Counted from the first letter of the stretch, positions 20,056 to 28,837 are shown. The stretch is 35,912 bases of DNA from an uncultured Oscillospiraceae bacterium (GCA_944387115.1 CALXDR010000010.1:1-35912), one strand, 5' to 3'. Notes: a model not told the origin generated them from the letters alone. Program-made: numbers and translations.

Positions 20056-20457
20056 TCAGGGCGGGGGAAGCTGCCCGGTGGGCTGGGGGTGGGGGGCGTT
20101 GGCGGCGGGCGCTGGGGTGAAGCGGAGATACTTTGTGCCCCGCAGGTGCACATACCCCCGGTCGCCCTCGTGGAGGGCACGGTACTGCGCAGCGCTCACC
20201 GCTACCTCCAGGCGCTGCTGGGGGGTAAGCTGGAAGGTGGCGGAGTAGTGCCGGGCGCACTGTCCCGGCCGGTTGGGCAGCGGGGCGGCGACGGCGTGCC
20301 TGGCGCATACCTGCGCAGGCAGGGTCATGACGGCGGGACGGCGGCTGGCGGCCCAGAGGAGGAGGGCGAAGGCGCCTTTGAGGACAAACAGCCCGAACAG
20401 CACCGCCAGCAGCCACACCCCGATGGCGTGGGATGGGGCGGCTGAGTAGACAGACAT
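20056..20457 (-). CDS. DUF2500-like membrane protein
   Basis: This 133-residue protein has an N-terminal membrane helix (AIGVWLLAVLFGLFVLKGAFALLLW) and a small beta-rich domain. The domain pattern, ARHYSATFQLTPQQRLEVAVSAAQYRALHEGDRGYVHLRGTKYLRF, matches the DUF2500 layout of a cross-strand pair followed by (E)GDxGxLxxxGTxxLxF. Function is unknown. The C-terminal Pro-rich tail is not part of the domain. ATG 20457 is preceded by AAAGGGG. It converges with the V-ATPase operon and diverges from the M42 peptidase gene. Confidence 0.72.
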   Translation of the reverse strand: MSVYSAAPSHAIGVWLLAVLFGLFVLKGAFALLLWAASRRPAVMTLPAQVCARHAVAAPLPNRPGQCARHYSATFQLTPQQRLEVAVSAAQYRALHEGDRGYVHLRGTKYLRFTPAPAANAPHPQPTGQLPPP

Positions 20458-20516
20458 GGATCCATACCCCTTTCAAAAAACGATGGCTGCGCCATTCTAT
20501 GCCCCCTGCGCCGTAG

Positions 20517-20545
20517 TTGTACTGGGGGCGATGTTGTGGTAGAAT
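20517..20545 (+). promoter_or_regulatory. Promoter of the M42 peptidase gene
   Basis: The promoter has -35 TTGTAC (20517-20522), 17 bases, and -10 TAGAAT (20540-20545). The start is predicted near 20552, 25 bases before the ATG. Confidence 0.7.
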
Positions 20546-20576
20546 GGGAATATCTGAGGAAAAGGAGTAAGGCACT

Positions 20577-21614
20577 ATGACAGAAATTGCATCTTATATT
20601 GTGGACCAGGCCAAGGCGGTTCTGGCCATTGACAGCCCTGCGGGCTACACCCGCCGGGCGGCGGAGTATGTACTGGAGGAGTACCGCCGCCTGGGCTTCC
20701 AGCCCCAGCTTACCACCAAGGGGGGTGTGCTGGTGTGCCTGAATCCCCAGGCCCCCCAGGAGGAGGGGCGGCTGCTGATGGCCCATCTGGACACGCTAGG
20801 AGGCATGGTGGCACAGGTCAAAGGGACGGGACGGCTGCGCATTGTCCCCCTGGGCGGGATGAACGCCAACAACGCCGAGGCCGAGCAGGTGCGGGTGGTC
20901 ACCCGGGACGGCAAGGTGTACACCGGAACCTTCCAGCTGGTCAATGCCTCTGTCCATGTCAACGGGCAGTATTCCGATACCAAGCGCACCTTTGACACCA
21001 TGGAGGTGGTGCTGGATGAGGAGGTGTACTCTGCCGGGCAGGTGGAGGCGCTGGGCATCCAGGTGGGGGATGTGGTGTGCTTTGACCCCCGCACCGTGGT
21101 CACCCCCTCCGGGTACATCAAGAGCCGCTTTTTGGATGACAAGCTCTCTGTGGCCATTTTGCTGGGGCTGGCCCGCCAGGTGGCCCAGGGGAAGGTGTGC
21201 CCCAAGTATCGGGTGTGGCACCACATCACGGTGTTTGAGGAAGTGGGACACGGCGGAGCCGCCTCGGTGCCCGATGGAGTGACCGAGGGCATCAGCGTGG
21301 ACATGGGGTGCGTGGGGGACGGCCTGAACTGCAAGGAAACCCAGGTGTCCATCTGCGTCAAGGACAGCGGCGGCCCCTACCACTATGAGGTGGTATCCGC
21401 CCTGATGGACGCCGCCCGCCGGGCAGAGGTGGACTTTGCCGCCGACGTCTATCCCTACTACGGCTCTGATGTGGAGGCCACCCTGCGGGCGGGGCATGAC
21501 ATCCGCCACGGGCTGATTGGCCCGGGGGTGTACGCCTCCCACGGCTACGAGCGCAGCCATGTGAAGGGGGCGGAGCAGACCCTCAAGCTGTTGGAGGCCT
21601 ATCTGGAGGGGTGA
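20577..21614 (+). CDS. M42 family metallopeptidase (glutamyl aminopeptidase/FrvX type)
   Basis: This 345-residue cytosolic di-zinc/cobalt aminopeptidase carries the M42 ligands in order: MAHLDTLGG (H70, D72), SRFLDDKLS (D187/D188), VFEEVGHGG (E221/E222, general base and metal ligand), SVDMG, and VYASHGYERSH near the end. M42 enzymes form large tetrahedral dodecamers and trim short peptides. SD AAGGAG is present. The gene stands alone behind its own promoter. Confidence 0.92.
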   Translation: MTEIASYIVDQAKAVLAIDSPAGYTRRAAEYVLEEYRRLGFQPQLTTKGGVLVCLNPQAPQEEGRLLMAHLDTLGGMVAQVKGTGRLRIVPLGGMNANNAEAEQVRVVTRDGKVYTGTFQLVNASVHVNGQYSDTKRTFDTMEVVLDEEVYSAGQVEALGIQVGDVVCFDPRTVVTPSGYIKSRFLDDKLSVAILLGLARQVAQGKVCPKYRVWHHITVFEEVGHGGAASVPDGVTEGISVDMGCVGDGLNCKETQVSICVKDSGGPYHYEVVSALMDAARRAEVDFAADVYPYYGSDVEATLRAGHDIRHGLIGPGVYASHGYERSHVKGAEQTLKLLEAYLEG

Positions 21615-21730
21615 GGCGCCGGACAGCCCGCCTGCCGGAGGGGCGGGGGAGGGGCGGCGACAGGGGGCGCCCCTGGAGAGAAAAGTTTACAAATGGGCAG
21701 GGAAAAACCCTTCCTTTTCCCTATGAATTC

Positions 21731-21739
21731 TGATATACT
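21731..21739 (+). promoter_or_regulatory. Extended -10 promoter of the DUF1538-PII operon
   Basis: TGATATACT is an extended -10 (TATACT at 21734-21739) with only a poor -35. It lies 36 bases before the TTG start of the DUF1538 gene. Confidence 0.5.
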
Positions 21740-21774
21740 AGAGGGAAATTCAACTTTGGAAAGGAGCGGAACGA

Positions 21775-23298
21775 TTGCGTATTAACCCTCAACTCATGGA
21801 GAAAATCCAAGAATCCCTCTCCTCGGTGCTGCCCATCACAGCCATTGTGCTGCTGCTTTGCATCACCATCGCCCCGGTGCAGCCGGGAACGCTGGTGCTC
21901 TTTCTCTTTGGCGCTGTGCTGCTCATTATAGGCATTGGACTGTTCACCCTGGGTGCAGACATCGCCATGACCCCCATGGGCAGCGGCATGGGCGTACACA
22001 TGGGCCGCAGCCGGAGCATGGTGGCGGCGCTGGGGGCGGCATTTCTGCTGGGGGTCATCATCACCGTTGCAGAGCCGGATTTGCAGGTGCTGGCCAACCA
22101 GGTGCCCTCCATCCCCAATCTGGTGCTCATTCTCACCGTTGCGGTGGGTGTGGGGCTGTTTTTGCTGGTGGCGGTTCTGCGCACCCGGCGGAAGGTGCGC
22201 CTGGCCCGGCTGCTGCTGGTGTTTTACGGCCTGGTGTTCCTGGTGGCCTTTTTGGCCCCCAAGGATTTCATTGCCGTGTCCTTTGACTCGGGGGGCGTGA
22301 CCACAGGGCCCATCACCGTGCCCTTCATCATGGCTCTGGGCGTGGGCATGGCCTCGGTGCGCAGTGATAAAGGAGCCACGGACGACAGCTTCGGCCTGGT
22401 GGCCCTGTGCAGCATTGGCCCCGTGCTGGCGGTGCTGCTGCTGGGCACCTTCTACCGCCCGGAGGAGGCGGCCTATGTCTCCGCTGAGGTGGCTCAGGTG
22501 CTTACCACCCGGGATGCGGCGGTGGAATTTCTCCATGCCCTGCCCCACTATGCCCAGGAGGTGGGGGTGGCATTGCTCCCCATCTGTGGGATGTTTCTGG
22601 TGTTCCAGCTCTTCACCCGGCGCTTTAAGGGTACGGAGCTGCTCAAGGTAATCAGCGGCCTGGTATACACCTATGTGGGGCTGGTGCTCTTCCTCACCGG
22701 CGTCAATGTGGGCTTTTTGCCCGCCGGGCAGTTCCTGGGGGCCACGCTGGCAGGGGGTGCTGCGCCCTGGCTTCTGGTGCCGGTGGGCATGGTGATGGGC
22801 TACTTCATTGTGGCGGCAGAGCCTGCCGTCCACGTGCTCAACAAGCAGGTGGAGGAGGTGTCCATGGGTGCGGTGTCCCAGAAGGCCATGCGCCTGGGGC
22901 TGTCCATCGGTGTGGCCCTTTCGGTGGGCATTGCCATGCTGCGGGTGCTCACCGGGGTGTCCATTCTGTGGATTTTGGTGCCCGGCTATGCCATCTCGCT
23001 GGCGCTGACCTTCTTTGTGCCCCCTATGTACACGGGCATTGCCTTTGACTCGGGCGGCGTGGCCTCCGGACCGATGACCGCCACCTTCCTCCTCCCCTTT
23101 GCCATGGGGGCTTGTGAGGCCCTGGGGGGGAATGTGATGACCGACGCCTTCGGCCTGGTGGCGATGGTGGCCATGACCCCGCTGGTGACCATCCAGGTGC
23201 TGGGGCTGTCCAGCCAGCTGCGCAAGAAGCTGGCCCGCCGCCACATCCAGCTGCGTGTGGAGCGGGTGGATGACGGCATCCTCTACTACGATACATAA
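21775..23298 (+). CDS. DUF1538 family multi-pass membrane protein
   Basis: This 507-residue protein has about 12 membrane segments arranged as an internal duplication: each half ends in the same signature, SFDSGGVTTGPITVPF (D171) and AFDSGGVASGPMTATF (D425), followed by a GLVAL/GLVAM helix. The paired FDSGG loops suggest re-entrant elements of a transporter or channel. The family has no established substrate. TTG 21775 follows AAGGAG at the right spacing, with no ATG equivalent nearby. The next gene, 13 bases on, is a PII-like regulator, so it is probably a gated transporter controlled in the manner of AmtB-GlnK. Confidence 0.85.
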   Translation: MRINPQLMEKIQESLSSVLPITAIVLLLCITIAPVQPGTLVLFLFGAVLLIIGIGLFTLGADIAMTPMGSGMGVHMGRSRSMVAALGAAFLLGVIITVAEPDLQVLANQVPSIPNLVLILTVAVGVGLFLLVAVLRTRRKVRLARLLLVFYGLVFLVAFLAPKDFIAVSFDSGGVTTGPITVPFIMALGVGMASVRSDKGATDDSFGLVALCSIGPVLAVLLLGTFYRPEEAAYVSAEVAQVLTTRDAAVEFLHALPHYAQEVGVALLPICGMFLVFQLFTRRFKGTELLKVISGLVYTYVGLVLFLTGVNVGFLPAGQFLGATLAGGAAPWLLVPVGMVMGYFIVAAEPAVHVLNKQVEEVSMGAVSQKAMRLGLSIGVALSVGIAMLRVLTGVSILWILVPGYAISLALTFFVPPMYTGIAFDSGGVASGPMTATFLLPFAMGACEALGGNVMTDAFGLVAMVAMTPLVTIQVLGLSSQLRKKLARRHIQLRVERVDDGILYYDT

Positions 23299-23311
23299 GG
23301 GGGAAACTCGG

Positions 23312-23974
23312 ATGGAACCGTTGCAACTCATTGTAACCATTGTGGAGCGTGGCCGGGGGAACCGGGTGGCCCGGCTCTACACCCAGCACCAGGTGTTCAC
23401 CCATATGCAGTGCGAAGGGGTGGGAACTGCCACCTCGGAGATTTTGGACATCCTGGGCATTGGCAGCAGTGAAAAGGATGTGCTCATCAGCCTGGCGCCC
23501 CGCTCCACGGTCAAAGGGCTGATGGACCGGCAGGGGGACGCCCTACAGGGCTCCGTGGGGGCCAGGGGCATTGCCTTCTCCCTGCCTTTGGAGGCTGCCA
23601 GCGCACGCCTGGCGGCTGTCATTGACATCAGGACCAAAAAGGAGAACGGAGGGAACATGGTGCAGGAGCAGAAGAACAGTTTGATTCTGGCGGTGGTCAA
23701 CCGGGGATACACCGAGGCGGTGATGGCCACTGCCCGCCGGGCGGGCGCCCGTGGAGGCACGGTGATCAAGGCCCGGTGGTCTGGAGACACCCTGCTCGAT
23801 CAGATTCCCGGCGTGGCGGAGAGCCAGACAGAGAAGGAAATCATTGCGATTGTGGTGTCCAAGGACGTGCGCAATGGGGTGATGGAGCAGATTAACACCC
23901 ATCACGGCACCCAGACGGAGGCCGGCGCCCTGTTGTGCGCCATGGGCGTGGACCAGGTGGCTCGGCTGAGCTGA
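23312..23974 (+). CDS. Tandem PII-like regulatory protein linked to DUF1538
   Basis: The protein has 220 residues and two PII-type ferredoxin-like halves. The first (about 1-110) begins PLQLIVTIVERGRGNRVARLY. The second (about 125-218) has LILAVVNRGYTEAVMATARRAGARGGTVIKARW, close to the canonical PII GATGGTV(I)xxRG strand-loop, then EKEIIAIVV. The classical T-loop tyrosine is not apparent. PII proteins bind ADP/ATP and a small effector and block or open a partner transporter; the adjacent DUF1538 gene is the obvious partner. ATG 23312 follows AAGGGGGAAA. Confidence 0.85.
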   Translation: MEPLQLIVTIVERGRGNRVARLYTQHQVFTHMQCEGVGTATSEILDILGIGSSEKDVLISLAPRSTVKGLMDRQGDALQGSVGARGIAFSLPLEAASARLAAVIDIRTKKENGGNMVQEQKNSLILAVVNRGYTEAVMATARRAGARGGTVIKARWSGDTLLDQIPGVAESQTEKEIIAIVVSKDVRNGVMEQINTHHGTQTEAGALLCAMGVDQVARLS

Positions 23975-23975
23975 A

Positions 23976-24018
23976 AAACTGCCCAGCGACGGAGAGATAT
24001 TCCGTCGCTGGGCAGTTT
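23976..24018. terminator. Bidirectional terminator between the PII and DUF4230 genes
   Basis: A perfect 18-bp stem, AAACTGCCCAGCGACGGA (23976-23993) with TCCGTCGCTGGGCAGTTT (24001-24018), lies between convergent genes. Confidence 0.88.
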
Positions 24019-24027
24019 GCTTTGCGG

Positions 24028-24639
24028 TCAAGGGGCTGGAGAGGGGGCGGGGGTGGAGAGGGGCGGATGTTCCCATGTAATCTCGTACTCCACACCGTAG
24101 AGTGCGCCGCACTGGGATACGAAGCTCTCCAACAGCTCCTTGGTGCGGTTCATGGCCTCCTGCATCAGGGGGTAGTCCTGGGTGGCCTGCCAGGACAGGT
24201 ACTCCTGCGCCTTGGAGAAGGCGTAGACTTCATCCTCGGCGGTGATGACGGCAGAGTCCTTGGCCACAAAGAAGGAGTCCTTGCTCAGAGAATCCGGGTC
24301 TACGATGCAGCTTTTCACCTCAATGGGCGGCAGAGAGATGGTGACGGCGGTGCCGGTTTGCTGGATGTCCACCTTGGAAATGTCCACACCCAGCTGGACA
24401 ATGCCGGAGTATTCAATCCAAAAGGTCTTATCCTTTTTCCACAGCCAAAAGCCGCTGGCGTCCTTTTCGTCATATTTGGCCACGGTGTGGTAGCGGCACT
24501 CCAGCACGGCCAGCTCGCAGATGTTTTTCATTTTCGATGTGTCCAGCGCAGCGGGGGGTTCCGGCGCCTGCTGGGCGGAGCAGGCCGCACAGCTCAGGGA
24601 CAACAGGGCGGCAAAGGCCCCCAATATCAGCCGTTTCAT
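24028..24639 (-). CDS. DUF4230-type lipoprotein
   Basis: The 203-residue protein has a signal sequence MKRLILGAFAALLSLSCAAC with a plausible lipobox cysteine, then a DUF4230-like domain: ICELAVLECRYHTVAKY, WIEYSGIVQLGVDISKV, VTISLPPIEVKSCIVDPDS, and a helical C-terminal part. The pattern of a conserved Tyr/Gly start followed by 'D-x-T-V-I-LPP-I' strands is that of DUF4230, an extracytoplasmic family of unknown function. It is a paralogue of the preceding gene, with which it overlaps by four bases (ATGA), so the two are made together and may form a complex. Confidence 0.78.
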   Translation of the reverse strand: MKRLILGAFAALLSLSCAACSAQQAPEPPAALDTSKMKNICELAVLECRYHTVAKYDEKDASGFWLWKKDKTFWIEYSGIVQLGVDISKVDIQQTGTAVTISLPPIEVKSCIVDPDSLSKDSFFVAKDSAVITAEDEVYAFSKAQEYLSWQATQDYPLMQEAMNRTKELLESFVSQCGALYGVEYEITWEHPPLSTPAPSPAP

Positions 24640-25292
24640 ACGCCGTCCTCCTCTAAAAATTCCACGGTGCGCACCTGATCTCCTGCGCTCAGGAAGGGGG
24701 TGACCAGGGCGGTGAGCACCTGCTTGGCATTGGACTGGGCCAGCTCCACCACAGAGGTGTTGTCTGCCATGGCCTGGGTGACATCGGCTACGCAGGCCCG
24801 GTAGGCCGCCTCTGTCACCGAGGAGGTGTTGGCCTTGTTGTTGTAAAACAGGTAGTCCAGGGAGGAAATGTCCACCTCCGGCGCTTCCATCTCGATGGGA
24901 GGGAGGGTGAGGTATATGGTGGTGTCGTCCATGGTGATGGTAATGCGGCTGAAGTCCAGCCCGGCCTTTACCGTGGCGCAGTAGGACACATAGTAGTCCA
25001 CCTTGTCCGGCTTTTTCTCGTTCATCACCTGGGTCACCCCTTCATAGACCGTGGAGAAGGTGGATAGGCGGCTGGTATGCACCACCTCCTCAATCATGGA
25101 CAGCACATTGACGGCGGGGGGCTCCTTGGGTTGGTTGATGTGGGCTAGCAGCCGCCACACGGCGATGAGTATCACCACGGCCAGGATGACCGACAGGGAC
25201 ACAATGGTCAATATGCGCCTGGGCAGCGCACACAGGGCGTGGAAAAGCCCAGTCCGGCGGGGCTTGCACTCCTTTAATTCAGTGGATTCCAT
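24636..25292 (-). CDS. DUF4230 membrane protein
   Basis: The protein has 218 residues: a short basic cytoplasmic N-terminus, one membrane helix (ILTIVSLSVILAVVILIAVWRLL), then an extracytoplasmic DUF4230 domain with YYVSYCATVKAGLDFSRITI, IYLTLPPIEMEAPEVDISS and a helical end with AKQVLTALVTPF. ATG 25292 follows AAAGGAG; the upstream open frame to 25541 is a Pro-rich shadow. It is the first gene of a two-gene operon with the lipoprotein paralogue. Confidence 0.8.
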   Translation of the reverse strand: MESTELKECKPRRTGLFHALCALPRRILTIVSLSVILAVVILIAVWRLLAHINQPKEPPAVNVLSMIEEVVHTSRLSTFSTVYEGVTQVMNEKKPDKVDYYVSYCATVKAGLDFSRITITMDDTTIYLTLPPIEMEAPEVDISSLDYLFYNNKANTSSVTEAAYRACVADVTQAMADNTSVVELAQSNAKQVLTALVTPFLSAGDQVRTVEFLEEDGV

Positions 25293-25355
25293 GGCAAAGC
25301 TCCTTTCTCTATCTGTACTGGATGCCTGCACGGGGCAGGCGAGGGTTGCTTTTCC

Positions 25356-25364
25356 AGTATAGCA
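25356..25364 (-). promoter_or_regulatory. Extended -10 promoter of the DUF4230 operon
   Basis: On the minus strand, TGCTATACT (TATACT at 25356-25361) lies 64 bases before the start. No good -35 is seen. Confidence 0.45.
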
Positions 25365-25463
25365 TAGAAGCGGGGGCGAGGGAAGAGGGAGCGTGTGCAT
25401 GAGGGAGGAATGGGGGGCGCTGCCCGGGGGCGGGAGAAATACAGGGAGAGATGGGAAAAGGAG

Positions 25464-25493
25464 TTGTATTTCCCTGGGGGTGCGTGGTAAAAT
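25464..25493 (+). promoter_or_regulatory. galE operon promoter
   Basis: The promoter has -35 TTGTAT (25464-25469), an 18-base spacer, and -10 TAAAAT (25488-25493). The transcript would start near 25500, giving a leader of about 104 bases. Confidence 0.65.
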
Positions 25494-25501
25494 GGGGACA
25501 C

Positions 25502-25584
25502 TGGCGGTCAGCGCACCGCAAGGTGCAAGGGACTCTGCCATAGGGGGAGACCCCCTGAGTGCAAGACAGGGGCGGTACAGCCCC
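25502..25584 (+). promoter_or_regulatory. Structured 5' leader of galE (class unknown)
   Basis: Three clean hairpins lie between promoter and ribosome site: GCACC-GCAA-GGTGC (25513-25526, GNRA loop) enclosed by TGGC/GCCA (25502-25505, 25537-25540); AGGGGG-AGA-CCCCCT (25542-25556); and GGGGC-GGTACA-GCCCC (25569-25584), ending just before the SD. I cannot match it to a known riboswitch. It may be a regulatory leader or just a stable 5' end. Confidence 0.45.
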
Positions 25585-25603
25585 GGGAAAGGAGCAAATT
25601 AGT

Positions 25604-26623
25604 ATGTCTATTTTGGTAAGCGGCGGCGCCGGGTACATCGGCAGCCATACCTGTGTGGAGCTGTTGGAGGCAGGGTATGACATTGTGGTGGCGGACAACC
25701 TGTGCAACTCCAGCGAGGAGTCCATCCGGCGGGTGGAGCGCATCACGGGGAAACAGGTGCCCTTTGTCAAAGCAGAGCTTTGCGACCCTGCGCAGGTGGA
25801 CAGCCTGTTCCAGCAGTACCCCGATATTGAGGCGGTCATCCACTTTGCAGGGCTCAAGGCCGTGGGGGAGAGTGTGGCAAAGCCCCTGGAGTACTACACC
25901 AACAACCTGGTCAACACCCTGGTGCTCCTCAATGCCATGCGCAAGTATGGGGTGAAAAACTTTGTGTTCTCCTCCTCTGCCACGGTGTACGGCGACCCTG
26001 CCACGGTGCCCATCGAGGAGAGCTTCCCCACCGGGGGCACCACCAACCCTTACGGCACCACCAAGCTGTTTTTGGAGCGGGTGCTCACCGACTACTGCGC
26101 CGCCGACCCCTCCCTCAATGTGGCGGTGCTGCGCTACTTTAACCCCATCGGCGCCCATGAAAGCGGCCTGATTGGGGAGGACCCCAACGGCATTCCCAAC
26201 AATCTGGTGCCCTACATCGCCCAGGTGGCCGTGGGCAAGCTGGAGAAAATCCATGTCTACGGCGGCGACTATCCCACCCCCGACGGCACCGGCGTGCGGG
26301 ATTACATCCATGTGGTGGATTTGGCCCGGGGCCATGTGGCTGCCCTGCGCAAGCTGGAGGGCAACTGCGGCCTGTTTGTCTGCAATCTGGGCACCGGCAA
26401 GGGGTACAGCGTGCTGGATGTGCTCCACGCCTATGAGAAGGCCTGCGGCAAGACCCTGCCCTACGTGATGGACCCCCGACGCCCCGGCGACATTGCCGCC
26501 TGCTACGCAGACCCCCGCAAGGCCCGGGAAGAGCTGGGCTGGGAGGCGCAGTACGGCATTGAGGAGATGTGCGCCTCCTCCTGGAAGTGGCAGTCCACCA
26601 ACCCCAACGGGTATCAGGGCTGA
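25604..26623 (+). CDS. galE: UDP-glucose 4-epimerase
   Basis: This 339-residue SDR-family epimerase has the N-terminal NAD+ motif [11 protein letters not shown], then [11 protein letters not shown], the catalytic triad region [10 protein letters not shown] and NPYGTTK (Tyr and Lys of YxxxK), and a C-terminal substrate domain with [12 protein letters not shown]. It interconverts UDP-glucose and UDP-galactose. ATG 25604 follows GGGAAAGGAG; an in-frame upstream extension to 25559 lies in the leader. A sugar nucleotidyltransferase follows 18 bases later, giving a UDP-sugar supply pair. Confidence 0.96.
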   Translation: MSILVSGGAGYIGSHTCVELLEAGYDIVVADNLCNSSEESIRRVERITGKQVPFVKAELCDPAQVDSLFQQYPDIEAVIHFAGLKAVGESVAKPLEYYTNNLVNTLVLLNAMRKYGVKNFVFSSSATVYGDPATVPIEESFPTGGTTNPYGTTKLFLERVLTDYCAADPSLNVAVLRYFNPIGAHESGLIGEDPNGIPNNLVPYIAQVAVGKLEKIHVYGGDYPTPDGTGVRDYIHVVDLARGHVAALRKLEGNCGLFVCNLGTGKGYSVLDVLHAYEKACGKTLPYVMDPRRPGDIAACYADPRKAREELGWEAQYGIEEMCASSWKWQSTNPNGYQG

Positions 26624-26641
26624 GAAAGGATGGGATGCACA

Positions 26642-27568
26642 ATGGAAAAACCGGTTCTGGTGGTCATGGCTGCGGGGATGGGCAGCCGCTACGGCGGGCT
26701 CAAGCAGGTGGACCCCATGGGCGCCCACGGCGAACTGATGATTGACTACGCCATCTATGACGCCAAGGCGGCGGGGTTTGAAACGGTGGTGTTTGTCATC
26801 AAGCGGGAGCTGGAGGACACCTTCCGCCAGGCCATTGGCGACCGCCTGTCCCGCCATGTCACGGTCAAGTACGCCTATCAGGAGCTGGATGATCTGCCCG
26901 AGGGGTATCAGGTGCCCGCCGAGCGGGTCAAGCCCTGGGGGACGGCCCACGCCATTTTGGCCGCCCGCAAGGTGGTCAACGGCCCCTTTGCCGTGATCAA
27001 CGCCGACGACTACTACGGGCCGGACGGATTCCGTGAGGTGTACAACTATCTGTGTACCCACCCCGACCAGCCCGGCTGCTACGAGTTTGCCATGGTGGGC
27101 TACCGCCTGGGGAACACCGTCACCGAGCACGGCAGCGTGGCCCGGGGGGTGTGCGAGGAGGACGGCGAGCACTTCCTGGTGCAGGTCACCGAGCGCTCCC
27201 ACATTGAGAAGGATGGGGAGAACGCCCGGTATACCGAGGACGGCGGACAGACCTGGGTTTCCCTGCCCGGGGACAGCATTGTATCCATGAATCTGTGGGG
27301 CTTTAGCCGTGCCTTCCTCACCGAGGCGGAGGCCCGCTTCCCCGCCTTCCTGGAGCGCACCCTGGCGGAAAACCCGCTGAAGGGAGAGTACTTCCTGCCC
27401 AGTGTGGTCACGCAGCTGCTGGAGGAGGGCAAGGCCCGGGTGAAGGTGCTGCGCTCTGCCGACCGCTGGTATGGCGTCACCTACCGGGAGGATCGCCCCG
27501 CTGTGGTGGCCGCCATTCAGGAGATGAGCCGTGCCGGCCGTTACCCCGCCCCGCTGTGGGGCGCGTAA
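26642..27568 (+). CDS. Sugar-phosphate nucleotidyltransferase
   Basis: The 308-residue protein has the NTP-transferase start VVMAAGMGSRYGGLKQVDPMG (GxGxRxG and Lys), the metal-binding strand FAVINADDYYG, and a longer C-terminal domain with WVSLPGDSIVSMNLWGF. The family includes UTP-glucose-1-phosphate uridylyltransferases and related enzymes; exact NTP and sugar are not certain. ATG 26642 is chosen over 26630 because AAAGGA is too close to the latter. It is cotranscribed with galE, so a role in making UDP- or other nucleotide sugars for cell-surface glycans is likely. Confidence 0.85.
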   Translation: MEKPVLVVMAAGMGSRYGGLKQVDPMGAHGELMIDYAIYDAKAAGFETVVFVIKRELEDTFRQAIGDRLSRHVTVKYAYQELDDLPEGYQVPAERVKPWGTAHAILAARKVVNGPFAVINADDYYGPDGFREVYNYLCTHPDQPGCYEFAMVGYRLGNTVTEHGSVARGVCEEDGEHFLVQVTERSHIEKDGENARYTEDGGQTWVSLPGDSIVSMNLWGFSRAFLTEAEARFPAFLERTLAENPLKGEYFLPSVVTQLLEEGKARVKVLRSADRWYGVTYREDRPAVVAAIQEMSRAGRYPAPLWGA

Positions 27569-27592
27569 GCCGGGCTGGAATACCAATAGAAG

Positions 27593-27636
27593 CAGGCAGC
27601 CGCCCTGGGAGGAACCCCTCCCAGGGCGGCTGCCTG
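27593..27636. terminator. Strong terminator between nucleotidyltransferase and diguanylate cyclase genes
   Basis: A perfect 20-bp stem starts CAGGCAGCCGCCCTGGG (27593-27612) and returns at 27617-27636, loop AACC, then TTTG. The genes converge on it. Confidence 0.85.
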
Positions 27637-27667
27637 TTTGTGAAGTGAATGTTTGCGGGACAGAACC

Positions 27668-28837
27668 TCACTGCCCGTCGCACCGCTTGCGCCGGGCTTT
27701 CATGTGGTAGAGCTGCTGGTCTGCCAGGGCGATGAAGTCGGGAATGTAGGTCAAATCCGGGGTGCAGCGGGCCCAGCCGTAGGAAAAGTGAAGCTGATAG
27801 GGGGCGTCGGACTGGGCGTTGGACTCCTCCAGGGTGCGGGAGATGGCCTGGCAGAGTGCGTCCATCTCGCCGGGGCGGCTGCTGCGGTGGACAATGATGA
27901 ACTCATCTCCCCCGTAGCGGGACATGAAGCAGCCGAAGCGGGGCTGGATGCTGTGCAGGACATTGGCAAAGCGCTCCAAGGCCTGGTCCCCTGCCACGTG
28001 TCCAAACTGATCGTTGATGCGCTTGAAGTGGTCCAAATCCAAAATCATGAGGAAGAGGGGGGCGGTGTCGTCCAGGCGGGACATCTCTACCGACAGGTGG
28101 CGCAGCAGCTGGGTGCGGTTGTTGAGCTTGGTGAGGGGGTCAATGGATACCAGGGAGTCCTGGGAGTTCATATACAGCAGCAGGGCGCTGATGGTGGTGG
28201 CCAGACAGGGCAACGGCGTGGAGGCGGTGACAAAGACGGAGAGCACCAGGGCGCACAGCAGGGGGAGGCTGTAGAGGAAAATGCCCAGCAGTTCCCGCTT
28301 ATGCGCATAGTTTTTCCGCTGCATGGCCCGAATCAGCAGGCGGACGGCCTCCACAATCAGATAGCTGTAGGGCAGCAGGTAAGCCAGCAGATAGTACGGC
28401 CCCCTCTGAAACTGCAAGGTGCTGTTGAGGCTGTACACCCATCCGGTGAAGAAGGAGAGGAGCATGAGGACGCACAGCGCAATCAGGGGAGACAGGTAGA
28501 ACAGCAGGCGCAGGGGGGTGAGCTGCACCGTGGAGTTGGTAATCCGTTCGGCATATATCATCCAGAAAAACAGGGATATGCCGCCCACGATGAAGTACAC
28601 CGCATTGACGACGTAGGCCGCCTCCGGGGACATGGGAATGACATGGTTGGTGCCCAGCAGATAGAGATAGTCCAGCAGGATGAAGCAAATGCTTCCCAAC
28701 ACGATGTATTGAAAATAGCGCCAGTAACGGCGCAGGTCTGTGTTGCGCAGCGAGTGGACAAACAAAACCCCCAGCAGACAGATACAGAATAAGTCCAGCT
28801 GTGAATACAGCAGCAGCGCCAAAGCATCCAAGACCAC
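27668..28837 (-). CDS. Membrane-bound diguanylate cyclase (GGDEF)
   Basis: The protein has 389 residues, with a sensor of about seven membrane helices in the first 215 residues and a C-terminal GGDEF domain: DPLTKLNNRTQLLRHL, LILDLDHFKRINDQFGHVAGD, FMSRYGGDEFIIVH. The active-site GGDEF is intact, so it should make c-di-GMP. The inhibitory RxxD five residues upstream is RFGC, lacking Asp, so product inhibition is probably lost. An ATG at 28885 lies between the -35 and -10 of its promoter and cannot be used; GTG 28837, behind GGGAAGGGG, is the likely start. Confidence 0.9.
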   Translation of the reverse strand: MVLDALALLLYSQLDLFCICLLGVLFVHSLRNTDLRRYWRYFQYIVLGSICFILLDYLYLLGTNHVIPMSPEAAYVVNAVYFIVGGISLFFWMIYAERITNSTVQLTPLRLLFYLSPLIALCVLMLLSFFTGWVYSLNSTLQFQRGPYYLLAYLLPYSYLIVEAVRLLIRAMQRKNYAHKRELLGIFLYSLPLLCALVLSVFVTASTPLPCLATTISALLLYMNSQDSLVSIDPLTKLNNRTQLLRHLSVEMSRLDDTAPLFLMILDLDHFKRINDQFGHVAGDQALERFANVLHSIQPRFGCFMSRYGGDEFIIVHRSSRPGEMDALCQAISRTLEESNAQSDAPYQLHFSYGWARCTPDLTYIPDFIALADQQLYHMKARRKRCDGQ

